Positions 40,028 to 48,748 of a DNA stretch of 64,000 bases are shown piece by piece. Position 1 is the first letter of the stretch. Every line of letters starts with the position of its first letter. The notes under the pieces were generated by a model. That model was given only the letters and a program-made list of their open reading frames with translations. It was not told the DNA's origin and ran no database searches. Origin of the DNA: Verrucomicrobiales bacterium (GTDB lineage: Bacteria > Verrucomicrobiota > Verrucomicrobiia > Verrucomicrobiales > DEV007); NCBI GenBank assembly GCA_002698785.1, contig PAAG01000019.1:310001-374000 (forward strand). Reading direction: 5' to 3'. Made by a program: the position numbers and the translations under genes.

Positions 40028-41570
40028 TGCCACATCAGCGAATGAGAATTCTGCCTTCAAGGAGTTGGGGCTAAAAAAGAGCATTGAGGAACTCAAAATG
40101 GAGGTTCAGGAGTTGTACCAATCGGATCAAATTCCTTGGGTCATCGGCTACAGTGGTGGAAAGGACTCAACTGCTTCACTTCAGATTGTCTGGCTCGCTC
40201 TCCAGGAACTCCCTAAAAACAAGCTTCATAAGAAAGTTCATGTCATTAGCACAGACACCATGGTTGAGAACCCGATTGTGGCGTCGTGGGTCTCAAATTC
40301 CCTGAATCAGATCCAGATTTCCGCAGCTGAACAAGGACTCCCAATTATTCCCCATCGGCTTACACCTGAACTCAAAGACTCGTTCTGGGTGAATTTGATT
40401 GGAAAAGGCTATCCGGCACCGCGCCACAAGTTCCGTTGGTGCACTGAACGTCTGAAAATTAATCCCTCAAATAAGTTCATCCGAGACACCATCCGCAGCC
40501 ATGGGGAGGCCATCCTCGTTCTAGGAATGCGTAAAGCTGAGAGTTCGGCCCGGCGTGCGGTGATGAAAAAGAACGAAAAGGGTTCCCGTATCAAACAGAA
40601 GCTCAGCGTCAACGGCAGTCTTCCCAATGCGTTTGTCTACAATCCAATAGGCCCATGGACGAACGATGACGTCTGGCTTTTCCTCATGCAGTCTAAAAAT
40701 CCATGGGGCTACAATAACTCAGACCTCCTAACAATGTATCAGGGTGCCTCGGCCGATGGCGAATGTCCGCTGGTCGTTGATACAACGACCGCGAGTTGTG
40801 GAGACTCTCGATTCGGCTGCTGGGTTTGCACCATGGTTGAACAGGACAAATCCATGAGTGCGATGATCCAGAACGACGCTGAGAAGGAATGGATGATGCC
40901 ACTTCTTAAGCTTCGCAATAAATTGGACTTTCGCGACGCCAATTTGGATTCGACTAAACCTGCGGAAAACGATCGTAGACTGCGTGATTTCCGGAGAATG
41001 AATGGGTCGGTTCAGATTTTCAAAGGGCGGGCAATTCACGGCCCCTATCTTCAGGAAACCCGAGCAACTTGGCTTCGCGAACTTCTTGAGGCTCAGACCT
41101 GGATACGAAAGAACGGTCCGGAAGAAGTTCGTGACCTCGAACTAATCAGTCTCGATGAAATCAACGAAATCCGCCGAATCTGGGTAGTCGAGAAACATGA
41201 AATGGAGGATTTGCTTCCCCAAGTATACGAAGACGCGACTGGGGAAAAGTTTCCTGGAAGGCAACTAGATGAGCTCGCCTTCGGAGCCGCAGAAATGGAA
41301 ATACTTGCGGAAATCTGTGGAGAGAACCAACTCGACTATGAACTCACTCGCGAGCTCCTTGATATCGAGCGCCGCTATCTCAGTAAGGCGAAGCGCCGGG
41401 GACTCTATGACGACGTAGAAAAAGCTTTCCGCCGACATTTTTACTCAGATGAAAAAGATGCAATCGACTTCGCGCTACGGAAGAAGAAAGGGCATGACGA
41501 TGCAGAAGGGTTGGAAATCGACCTATCTGCAAAAGCTCTCACCAAGCTCGAGGAAGAAGCAAGCAAGTAA
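40014..41570 (+). CDS. dndC: DndC, PP-loop ATP pyrophosphatase/Fe-S sulfurtransferase
   Basis: A 518-residue protein. The PP-loop SGGKDST is at residues 47-53 (VIGYSGGKDSTASLQIVW). RHKFRWCTERLKINPSNKFI and LVLGMRKAESSARRAVMKKN follow, as in PAPS-reductase-like enzymes. The Fe-S cysteines are in SCGDSRFGCWVC near residue 275. DndC activates the DNA backbone and receives sulfur from DndA. The ATG at 40014 has GAGGAG at the proper distance and overlaps dndB. Confidence 0.95.
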   Translation: MKENSATSANENSAFKELGLKKSIEELKMEVQELYQSDQIPWVIGYSGGKDSTASLQIVWLALQELPKNKLHKKVHVISTDTMVENPIVASWVSNSLNQIQISAAEQGLPIIPHRLTPELKDSFWVNLIGKGYPAPRHKFRWCTERLKINPSNKFIRDTIRSHGEAILVLGMRKAESSARRAVMKKNEKGSRIKQKLSVNGSLPNAFVYNPIGPWTNDDVWLFLMQSKNPWGYNNSDLLTMYQGASADGECPLVVDTTTASCGDSRFGCWVCTMVEQDKSMSAMIQNDAEKEWMMPLLKLRNKLDFRDANLDSTKPAENDRRLRDFRRMNGSVQIFKGRAIHGPYLQETRATWLRELLEAQTWIRKNGPEEVRDLELISLDEINEIRRIWVVEKHEMEDLLPQVYEDATGEKFPGRQLDELAFGAAEMEILAEICGENQLDYELTRELLDIERRYLSKAKRRGLYDDVEKAFRRHFYSDEKDAIDFALRKKKGHDDAEGLEIDLSAKALTKLEEEASK

Positions 41571-41614
41571 GATGATTCCAGTTCGAGACGGAGTAGCTTC
41601 CAGCAAAATCTTCT

Positions 41615-43612
41615 ATGATTCTTGAGTCTATTACCCTGCACAATTTTGGAGTCTACAAGGGAAGGCAGACGATCGATCTGACTCCCAGGAAGAATCGGCC
41701 GATTATTCTCTTCGGCGGACTCAATGGTAATGGCAAAACGACGCTTCTCGATGCATTGCAACTATCGCTGTACGGACAGTTAGCAAAAACATCGAATCGC
41801 GGGAATCTCGCCTATGAAAAATATCTGAGAAAATGCATTAACCGCTCCGTCCCTCCTGAGGAAGGCGCCGCGTTGGAGCTCAAATTTCGACATACCGTTG
41901 AGGGGCAAGAGCACTGTTACCAGATTCAACGAAGCTGGGCAGCCAAGGGGAAGACAAATACAGTGCAGGAACGCATGACCGTCCTCCGAGACGAGGTCAA
42001 AAATTCCCTTCTTACGGAAACCTGGGACGAATACGTTCAGGGGTTGATTCCAAGCCAGATAGCGGGCCTCTTCTTTTTCGATGGGGAAAAAATTGCTGAA
42101 ATTGCCGATACCGAGACCTCAAGCGATTTCCTCCAAAGCGCAATTCAGTCACTTCTCGGACTCGATATTGTCGACAGACTTAAAGCTGATCTTCTGGTGC
42201 TGGAGAAACGCTACAAAAAGGAGATTTCGTCAGATACCGCTAGAAAAGAGATTGAAGCGAAGGAAGCAGAACTCCAATCGATCGAAGCAGCCCGCGATAG
42301 AGCACACCAAGAAATGGGTGCTGGGAAGACTAAGCTGGAAGAAATCGAGAGGGAGGTCAGTAAGGCAGAGAAGCAGTATCGAAAACATGGCGGGACACTC
42401 TTCGACCAGCGAAGCAATCTCAAAGTTCAACGCGCACGGATCGACGATCGCCTTGGACAAACCAAAAACCACTTAAGGGAGCTGGCAGCAGGTAGCCTGC
42501 CCCTGCAACTCTTGAGGAGACAGTTGGAAATAATTCGGAAAAAGACAGAGAAAGAAGTGGAAGCAAAAAGGAACGCACTTTTGCTAAACGAGCTGAAGGC
42601 CCGGGACGAGAAGCTTCTAGAATCCCTAAAGGCACACAAACTGAAGAAGGACGATCTTAAGATAATTGAAGAAGAGATGGCAGACGACAGGCGCTTCCGC
42701 ACTGAGTCCACAAAGAAGACTGCGATCATTTTCGATGCGACTCAGGCGACAGTCGCTTCACTGAGTCACCTTCTATCCAAGGACCTTCCTCAAGCGAAAC
42801 AGAAAGCAGAGACACTCGTCGAAGAAGGTAAAAGTATACAGGCCGAGCGGGACGACTTGGATCGACAGTTGCAAAGCATCCCTGACCCCGAGGCCATTAA
42901 GGACCTCTCCAAGCATTTGCGTGAAATAGAGTTCGATCGCGACAGACAGACGGGTAAACTTGAAGCCTTAGAATCAGAGTATTTTCGACTTCTGGCAGCA
43001 ACGAACCGTGTAAAGGGGGAATTGAAAAAGCTCTACCACAATCATGTTGCGACACTCTCAGCCGATGAGGAAGTTCTCCGAATACTCGAGACCAAAAAAC
43101 GACTCCAAGCAATTCTCGAACAATTCAAGAAACGGGTTGCAGATAGTAATCTAGCGAAGTTGGAAAATCTCATCCTTGAGAGCTTTCAAGGACTTATGCG
43201 GAAGGAAGGACTAGTCATAGCTGTCGAAATCGACCGAAGATCTTTTGAGCTTCGCATGATCGGGAAAAATGGGTCTGAGATACTTCCCGAGCGGCTCTCA
43301 GCTGGCGAGCGACAGCTGTTGGCGGTTTCCATGCTGTGGGGACTGGCAAAAGCTTCTGGACGCCCCCTGCCAACGGTTATTGACACACCCCTTGGCCGCC
43401 TCGATTCAACCCACCGGAAATACATGGTAGATCGTTACTTTCCGAATGCTAGCCATCAAGTCATCCTCCTTTCGACCGATGAAGAGATCGACGAGACCTT
43501 TTATTCGGCTATTCAAAATCGACTTGGGCGTTCTTACGAACTTATTCATGATAACAAGTCGCATACCACTACCGTCAAGCAGGGTTATTTTTGGAAAACT
43601 ACATCTAAATGA
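41615..43612 (+). CDS. dndD: DndD, SMC-like ATPase of the phosphorothioation complex
   Basis: A 665-residue SMC/Rad50-type ATPase. Walker A is GLNGNGKTTLLDALQ at residues 35-49. The marker FFFDGEKIAEIAD near residue 152 is characteristic of DndD. Long coiled coils follow (residues 200-500). The signature LSAGERQLLAVSMLWGLA and Walker B LPTVIDTPLGRLDSTHR lie near residues 560-600. No Cys-x-x-Cys zinc hook is visible at the coil apex. It forms the modification complex with DndC and DndE. It is 44 bp after dndC and overlaps dndE by 4 bases. Confidence 0.95.
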   Translation: MILESITLHNFGVYKGRQTIDLTPRKNRPIILFGGLNGNGKTTLLDALQLSLYGQLAKTSNRGNLAYEKYLRKCINRSVPPEEGAALELKFRHTVEGQEHCYQIQRSWAAKGKTNTVQERMTVLRDEVKNSLLTETWDEYVQGLIPSQIAGLFFFDGEKIAEIADTETSSDFLQSAIQSLLGLDIVDRLKADLLVLEKRYKKEISSDTARKEIEAKEAELQSIEAARDRAHQEMGAGKTKLEEIEREVSKAEKQYRKHGGTLFDQRSNLKVQRARIDDRLGQTKNHLRELAAGSLPLQLLRRQLEIIRKKTEKEVEAKRNALLLNELKARDEKLLESLKAHKLKKDDLKIIEEEMADDRRFRTESTKKTAIIFDATQATVASLSHLLSKDLPQAKQKAETLVEEGKSIQAERDDLDRQLQSIPDPEAIKDLSKHLREIEFDRDRQTGKLEALESEYFRLLAATNRVKGELKKLYHNHVATLSADEEVLRILETKKRLQAILEQFKKRVADSNLAKLENLILESFQGLMRKEGLVIAVEIDRRSFELRMIGKNGSEILPERLSAGERQLLAVSMLWGLAKASGRPLPTVIDTPLGRLDSTHRKYMVDRYFPNASHQVILLSTDEEIDETFYSAIQNRLGRSYELIHDNKSHTTTVKQGYFWKTTSK

Positions 43613-43995
43613 AACCACCCATTGAAAGCATTCGTCTTTCCCAAAAAGCAAAAGATCAACTTAGCCAAATAAAGAGGATTACTGGAATCGAAAATTGGAA
43701 CATACTGTGCAGATGGGCATTGTGCCTTTCTTTGGCTGAAGAATCAGATCCTGCTCCCGCGGACATTCCAGCAGACAGTTCCGTCGAGATGAGCTGGAAG
43801 ACTTTTGCGGGAGACCACGCAGACATATACTCATTGGTTGTTCTCGCGCGATGTGGTTCAAAGAGTGCGTCCACTCTATTTAGGCTTCATTTACATCGAG
43901 GGATTGGATATCTGCAGAACAATTTAAGCACACGACAGAAAGCCAAGTCTGATATTCCGCTTGCTGAGTTTATTGAAAGCCACCTATCGAGCTAG
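43609..43995 (+). CDS. dndE: DndE, DNA-binding subunit of the phosphorothioation complex
   Basis: A 128-residue protein. The conserved core is RLSQKAKDQLSQIKRITGIE and NWNILCRWALCLSLAEESDP. HLHRGIGYLQNNLS near the C-terminus matches the family's Gly-rich helix end. DndE recognises nicked double-stranded DNA and completes the DndCDE complex. ATGA overlap with dndD; last gene of the plus-strand operon, convergent with the DGQHR gene at 44064. Confidence 0.93.
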   Translation: MKPPIESIRLSQKAKDQLSQIKRITGIENWNILCRWALCLSLAEESDPAPADIPADSSVEMSWKTFAGDHADIYSLVVLARCGSKSASTLFRLHLHRGIGYLQNNLSTRQKAKSDIPLAEFIESHLSS

Positions 43996-44063
43996 CGAAA
44001 CTGCCGAAACCATTGCGAGTCACGCTGTCGTTCCGTAAGTCAACTTACAGAATTAGCAGGTTC

Positions 44064-45230
44064 TCATTCATCCTCTGCAAATAGCCGAATCTGAGTGTTC
44101 CAGGCCCTGTCTTTCATACAGTTCGTAGCGACTGCCTCGAAAGATTCCTTAAGCAATTCTCGAATAACCTTGTTGTCCTGAATTTGGATCGACCAATCAC
44201 TCATCCAAAATTCGCTTGGGATATTTCTGAAAGCTGAAGCTGTGGCTACTGCCACCTCGCTTTCATTAAAAAGATCCAGCATTTGCATCGACGCCAACCC
44301 TCTTAGGCGACCAACGCAATATTCATTCATAGCAACAAGATTGACTTTTGAGAAAAATTGCTGGTTCTTCTCCGACCAAAGATCAGCGTAGAGCTCCGAA
44401 ATTCGATTCCAAATCCAGAAGAGAATTTCTTGAGCACTGTCTTCATCTCTATCAATCACCAAATAGAGTTCTTTTTTAAGATACGACAACATCGACTCGA
44501 CTGCAGTGACTGCAATGAGGTGAGCGCCCTCCCGATTTCGATCCCAGTCCAACAACGTTTGAAAAGGACTGTCGGGAGAGTCATCTACAGCAGTAAGAAA
44601 GGGCGACTTCTTACCATAAGAAATACCTGCTGGAATGAGGCGATTTATCAAATTCTCCTCCAATTCCTCATAGTCTGCCACAATAGACTTGACTGTTGTA
44701 GTCGGGACTTTAACGGCCTTATTGTTGATCACAATAAATTGAAAAGCTTGTTCAACCGGAGGAGCGTCTAAAAGGGCAACTACTAAAAATGGAATATTTT
44801 CATCATCGAAGCTGGCTGCGCCGAATAGCCGATGTTGACCATCGACAACCACCGCGGGTTTTTCTGAGTCAGTCCAATCAGGATCGAATTGAAAGGAGAT
44901 TTTTCCCAGTTCGATATTTTCGTCACAACTGTTTCTCACTTCATTTCCGTTGGACTCCGGTAATTTATCGTAAGTTGAAGTCCCGGGCGAAAAAGCTATT
45001 AGAATGTTGTTGGGGAAGGTATTGCGCGTATCAGATTTTAGGAATTTCCTAATTCCACTTAGACGTGAATCGCGCAAGGCTCGCTGTACTCCCCCGCTAA
45101 CATCCTTTGTTCGGACAACACCTGCCCATAAGCAAATTTCTTTAGCCGGAGCATAGAATGCGAAGAATTCCGGGCTATTTCCGCCCGGTCTCTGGTGAAC
45201 CTTTGTGCCGACGTATTCAATTTTTCTCAT
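44064..45230 (-). CDS. DGQHR-domain protein, second DndB-like copy
   Basis: A 388-residue protein from the ATG at 45230. VVVDGQHRLFGAASFDDENI near residue 150 carries the DGQHR motif. The flanking sequence (AFQFIVINNKAVKVPTTTVK) is typical of the broader DGQHR family rather than DndB proper, and the protein is longer. It is last in the minus-strand module with HNH, Dnd-associated protein 4, SMC-like and helicase genes, so I infer a role in sensing phosphorothioation or in restriction control. Confidence 0.82.
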   Translation of the reverse strand: MRKIEYVGTKVHQRPGGNSPEFFAFYAPAKEICLWAGVVRTKDVSGGVQRALRDSRLSGIRKFLKSDTRNTFPNNILIAFSPGTSTYDKLPESNGNEVRNSCDENIELGKISFQFDPDWTDSEKPAVVVDGQHRLFGAASFDDENIPFLVVALLDAPPVEQAFQFIVINNKAVKVPTTTVKSIVADYEELEENLINRLIPAGISYGKKSPFLTAVDDSPDSPFQTLLDWDRNREGAHLIAVTAVESMLSYLKKELYLVIDRDEDSAQEILFWIWNRISELYADLWSEKNQQFFSKVNLVAMNEYCVGRLRGLASMQMLDLFNESEVAVATASAFRNIPSEFWMSDWSIQIQDNKVIRELLKESFEAVATNCMKDRAWNTQIRLFAEDE

Positions 45231-45238
45231 ATTCCTTC

Positions 45239-46033
45239 TTATGGGGATTCGCTGCACTTGAAACAGATTAAGTTTATGTTGAACAAGTGCCAAGCGTCAT
45301 TCGCATTCTCGTGTCTAATATTGAGACCGCCCTGAGAGCTGGCGGATTTCCCGCAGATAGTGCAGACGGGCTCCCTGAAGTACTTCGCAGCAAAAATATG
45401 GAATTGATTAATCCGGTTCGGACCTTCGTCCGTGAATGGATAAACGAGAGACTCGAAATGTAAGTCGCTCCCAGCGATCCTGCTTTTCTTGAGCGAATTG
45501 CATTTCTTACATGCATGCTTTACGTTTGACACGTCGTTGCCTCCCCCCAAAGATCGGGGCAAGAAATGCTCCGCTTCACAGAAATCATCATCAGTTTTAG
45601 ATTTATATGTTAATTCCACTCCGCAAAAGTAACAGTTCGCAGCACTCTTTTTTGCACTCTTGGTAAGCTGGGATTTTTGTGACGCCGGCAATTTTTTCTT
45701 TGACGCGACATAACATTCATATACAAGCTGATATAAAGTTCCTTGTTTACTGACTATAGTGGTATCAAAAACCTCCTCGATTGCCTCTTTGATCAGCTTG
45801 GCTTCATTGTAGCTTGCGGAATTCCGAACGGCAAATTGGGCAAGAATTATCATCCGCCTCGCGAGATGAAAAATCTGACTTTCGTAGACAGCCCTATCTA
45901 ATTCCCCATCTAAACGTTGAAATTGATCGAAGTTACTTGGACAATTCCTCTCGGAAGGAAATTCTTGAGCTAAAAAACTCAATAATCTCGACAAAGGTGA
46001 GTCCGTATTCAATGCAACTTTCATACTTTGCAT
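45239..46033 (-). CDS. HNH endonuclease of the Dnd-linked module
   Basis: A 264-residue protein. The N-terminal 120 residues are helical and unassigned. The HNH core is CYFCGVELTYKSKTDDDFCE, then AEHFLPRSLGGGNDVSNVKH and ACKKCNSLKKSRIAG. The catalytic His lies in AEHFLPRSLGG, and zinc-binding CxxC pairs flank it. Two additional CxxC pairs near the end (CTICG and CFKC) suggest a second zinc site. I infer it is the DNA-cutting component of the restriction arm, active on unmodified DNA. It is spaced 8-10 bp from both neighbours. Confidence 0.85.
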   Translation of the reverse strand: MQSMKVALNTDSPLSRLLSFLAQEFPSERNCPSNFDQFQRLDGELDRAVYESQIFHLARRMIILAQFAVRNSASYNEAKLIKEAIEEVFDTTIVSKQGTLYQLVYECYVASKKKLPASQKSQLTKSAKKSAANCYFCGVELTYKSKTDDDFCEAEHFLPRSLGGGNDVSNVKHACKKCNSLKKSRIAGSDLHFESLVYPFTDEGPNRINQFHIFAAKYFREPVCTICGKSASSQGGLNIRHENANDAWHLFNINLICFKCSESP

Positions 46034-46042
46034 AAAAAGACT

Positions 46043-46504
46043 TTATAGTAGAGATGAGATATCTAAATCGCTTTGTCCATCATCTATTCCCACCCTTTCT
46101 CGTTGTAATACTTGCAATATTTCATCAATGATATTCCCCCCCGCTAAGAGGTTGTCCTGAATTTCAGCAAGTCCTGCGTTTGCGTACCCCTCAAAGATTG
46201 AGGCACGTTTCTCTTCCATATCGTCAGAGTTTGACAAGACATTGGGATCACCGGTGTTGGCAACGGCGAGTAGCTCGATGAGTGATTCAAAGCCTGCTTT
46301 TGCGAAGACACTCTTCCGTATTGGGTCACCACTGGTCTCTGAGAAGGGGACGGGATCGCCTCTCGAAGCCCCGAGTGCAGCCGCGAATGCAAGAACCGAA
46401 GCCTTTGTTGGAAAGGGACCATTGGAATCGCTTTCTTTATCGTCTAGAAGACTTTCTATCAGTTCGGCATGAGCCTTAGGAATATTAATTCGTCGATCAA
46501 TCAT
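46043..46504 (-). CDS. Dnd system-associated protein 4-like
   Basis: A 153-residue protein resembling the 'dnd system-associated protein 4' family: INIPKAHAELIESLLDDKES, then FPTKASVLAFAAALGASRGD and EGYANAGLAEIQDNLLAGGN. No enzymatic motif. It overlaps the SMC-like gene by 4 bases (ATGA), so the two are probably partners. The family is known only from association with phosphorothioation clusters. Confidence 0.78.
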   Translation of the reverse strand: MIDRRINIPKAHAELIESLLDDKESDSNGPFPTKASVLAFAAALGASRGDPVPFSETSGDPIRKSVFAKAGFESLIELLAVANTGDPNVLSNSDDMEEKRASIFEGYANAGLAEIQDNLLAGGNIIDEILQVLQRERVGIDDGQSDLDISSLL

Positions 46505-48576
46505 TTCTGGACCAGTTGGATTGTTGAATATTCAAAATCATTGTCGCTTTGACGAACCGTCTCATATTTTTCTCCATGGAGTTCAATGTGATCGTGCTCG
46601 ACGTCTTCCTTTGTGCTGTTGTATGTTACCACGTATTCCTTCGCAACCTTGTGTCGGATGGAGACCTCAACTTCTCCCCTCCATTGGGTTTTTGTTAGGA
46701 GTAAAACAACCTGATCTGCCAGTATGTTGAGGTGATCAGCAATACTACTTCGATAGACAGGATCTAAGGCGCCGAAAGGTGAATCCATTACAATCGGATA
46801 TTGTTCGCTATTTGGTCCTGGTAGGTTCTTATGTTTTTCGTTCCAAGCCTTTGCTTCTTCGACGATAGCACCAATAAACGAGAAACTAAGAAGCTGATTC
46901 TCGCCTTGGGAAGAAGCGACCGGGGCGGGAGCCCCCCCCGAAGATTCCAAAAGGCGGAGTGTAAATGCCTGTGTAAGTTCCGGGGAGTAAGATGTGACAG
47001 ACATTCTGGCGAATAATCGCCGAATGCGAGTCTGGAGAGACTTTCGCATCCCTTCTTCCATTATTACCCGGATATCCCGAATCACTTGAATTGATTCACC
47101 GGTCACAGAGATCCTACGTTGAATAAGTCTCTGGCGCGCCTCTTTGCTCTGATGCTTCTCGATTCTTGTATCGAGATCGGAGATTTCAAGATCAAATTGT
47201 TCCACTCTATGCCTCGCAAGAGTTTGATCTCTCTCCCAATCTTTTACTTTTGCCTTACTAGCTGCTAAGAGCTCCTCCATTCTTGCCACGTTTTCCTCTG
47301 AACTTCCTGTTAGTCGGGTTGAAATATCCTCTAATTCCTCTTCGATGCGGGAAATTTCCCCCTTGTCCGAGGCTCGCTTATTCTCGATCTCATCGATACT
47401 CTCCCAAAATGGATCGACGTAGTTTCTAATTTGCCTGATTTCCCCCTTCATACGGATGGCCTTGTCTTCAACTTCGACAAGGCCGGCTCGTGCTTTCCAT
47501 TTTTCTACTAGTTCACGAGCTCTATTGTTTCCGGGTGCCAATGATGTACCGCAGATACACTCCTCCTTCGATAGGAGATCGTTAACGAAATTGATTTTGA
47601 TTCCGGCTGGAAGTTCTCCCCTTGCCTCAAGCGATTCAAGCAGGGAAGAAAATTTCTCAGCCGAAGACTCTAGAAATACGGAGTAGGCGCGACTCGATAT
47701 TTCGTTTTTGAGCATCGAGATATTCTGCTCTTGAGATTTCTCTCTAGTTTTCAATTCCTGCTCTAGCTGATCGCGACGTACCTGGAGCGCTTGCGCTGCA
47801 GCTTCGTCGCGCAGTGCTGCTGTTAGTTTGGCCTGATGTGAAATTTCTCCTTCTATGTTTGCGATTAACTCAACTATAAGTGCCTGAGTTGATGCTTTTT
47901 CTTCCTCCTTGTTCTCCTTCTCTGACAGCAGCGATGCGGTCTCCGCATCTCCGACACTCTTGAGGTTTTTTTCTAAATCTCTTTTCTGCTCATAGAGATG
48001 AGTTTCTGCTCGCGTTAGAACCTCGATGCCAAGGAACATCTTTGTCGCTTCCTCGAGATCCTGTTGAGCCCCTTTGTCGGGTCTTACTATTTTTTCAATT
48101 CGTTCTCCATCGAAAAAGAAATACCTATGGAGAGCATCGGGTAGAATTCGACCGATCTCTTTTTCAGTGTTTTTAATAACCTCCCACTTACCACCCTTTC
48201 CGATACGCCCCATTTCGACTACTGAATCGCCTGAATCAGGAATGGGGCAGTCACCACTGGGTACGGCAGAAACGGACCTCTTTACGCTATAGTGGTAGTC
48301 GTCGTGCTCAAACTCAATCCGAACCCATGCTTCGACTTTCTTTCCCTGGTCGGATTCACGCAATGCACGCTTATTGATAAGCTGTTTTGGATACAGAAAC
48401 CCTGGACTAAAGGACTCGTAGAGTGTCCATGTGAATGCATTTAACAGAGCCGTCTTCCCCCCTCCATTGCTGGCATGAATCACCGTCGTGCTTTTTTCCC
48501 CCGATGAGAACTCAAGCTTAGGGGTTGTTCCATAGAACTGCCTGAAATTACACAGCTGGAGAGTCTCAATTTTCAT
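46501..48576 (-). CDS. second SMC/DndD-like ATPase of the restriction-type module
   Basis: A 691-residue protein. Walker A is HASNGGGKTALLNAFTWTLY at residues 34-53. FFFDGERIEKIVRPDKGAQQ near residue 155 is the DndD-type marker. A long coiled coil has a Cys-Ile-Cys hook-like apex (EECICGTSLAPGNNRARELV). The C-terminal signature and Walker B follow (SSQGENQLLSFSFIGAIVEE, YPIVMDSPFGALDPVYRSSI). It is distinct from DndD at 41615. I infer a chromosome-sensing ATPase that works with the HNH nuclease and PLD-helicase. Its start overlaps the 58-aa gene by 11 bp. Confidence 0.85.
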   Translation of the reverse strand: MKIETLQLCNFRQFYGTTPKLEFSSGEKSTTVIHASNGGGKTALLNAFTWTLYESFSPGFLYPKQLINKRALRESDQGKKVEAWVRIEFEHDDYHYSVKRSVSAVPSGDCPIPDSGDSVVEMGRIGKGGKWEVIKNTEKEIGRILPDALHRYFFFDGERIEKIVRPDKGAQQDLEEATKMFLGIEVLTRAETHLYEQKRDLEKNLKSVGDAETASLLSEKENKEEEKASTQALIVELIANIEGEISHQAKLTAALRDEAAAQALQVRRDQLEQELKTREKSQEQNISMLKNEISSRAYSVFLESSAEKFSSLLESLEARGELPAGIKINFVNDLLSKEECICGTSLAPGNNRARELVEKWKARAGLVEVEDKAIRMKGEIRQIRNYVDPFWESIDEIENKRASDKGEISRIEEELEDISTRLTGSSEENVARMEELLAASKAKVKDWERDQTLARHRVEQFDLEISDLDTRIEKHQSKEARQRLIQRRISVTGESIQVIRDIRVIMEEGMRKSLQTRIRRLFARMSVTSYSPELTQAFTLRLLESSGGAPAPVASSQGENQLLSFSFIGAIVEEAKAWNEKHKNLPGPNSEQYPIVMDSPFGALDPVYRSSIADHLNILADQVVLLLTKTQWRGEVEVSIRHKVAKEYVVTYNSTKEDVEHDHIELHGEKYETVRQSDNDFEYSTIQLVQK

Positions 48577-48742
48577 CTTCTTTGACCGCCGACTTAATAA
48601 TTTCTAGAATTTCTGATTTATTCGTCACTCTCCGCTTGGAAAGTCTCGCTTTTTCCCATTTCAGTACGTTTAGGACGATCTCCCTTACTTCAGGGGAAGC
48701 ATCGGCGAGAGGTTTGCTGGGGTCAGTTGTATCTGCAGGCAT
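48566..48742 (-). CDS. 58-residue protein between SMC-like and helicase genes
   Basis: A short gene starting at ATG 48742, translated MPADTTDPSKPLADASPEVR and so on, ending SAVKEDEN. It fills the space between the helicase stop (48749) and the SMC-like start (48576) and overlaps the latter by 11 bases. The composition is protein-like, with a helical basic centre (VLKWEKARLSKRRVTNK) and an acidic end. The tight packing argues that it is real. No family recognised. Confidence 0.6.
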   Translation of the reverse strand: MPADTTDPSKPLADASPEVREIVLNVLKWEKARLSKRRVTNKSEILEIIKSAVKEDEN

Positions 48743-48748
48743 GTTTAT

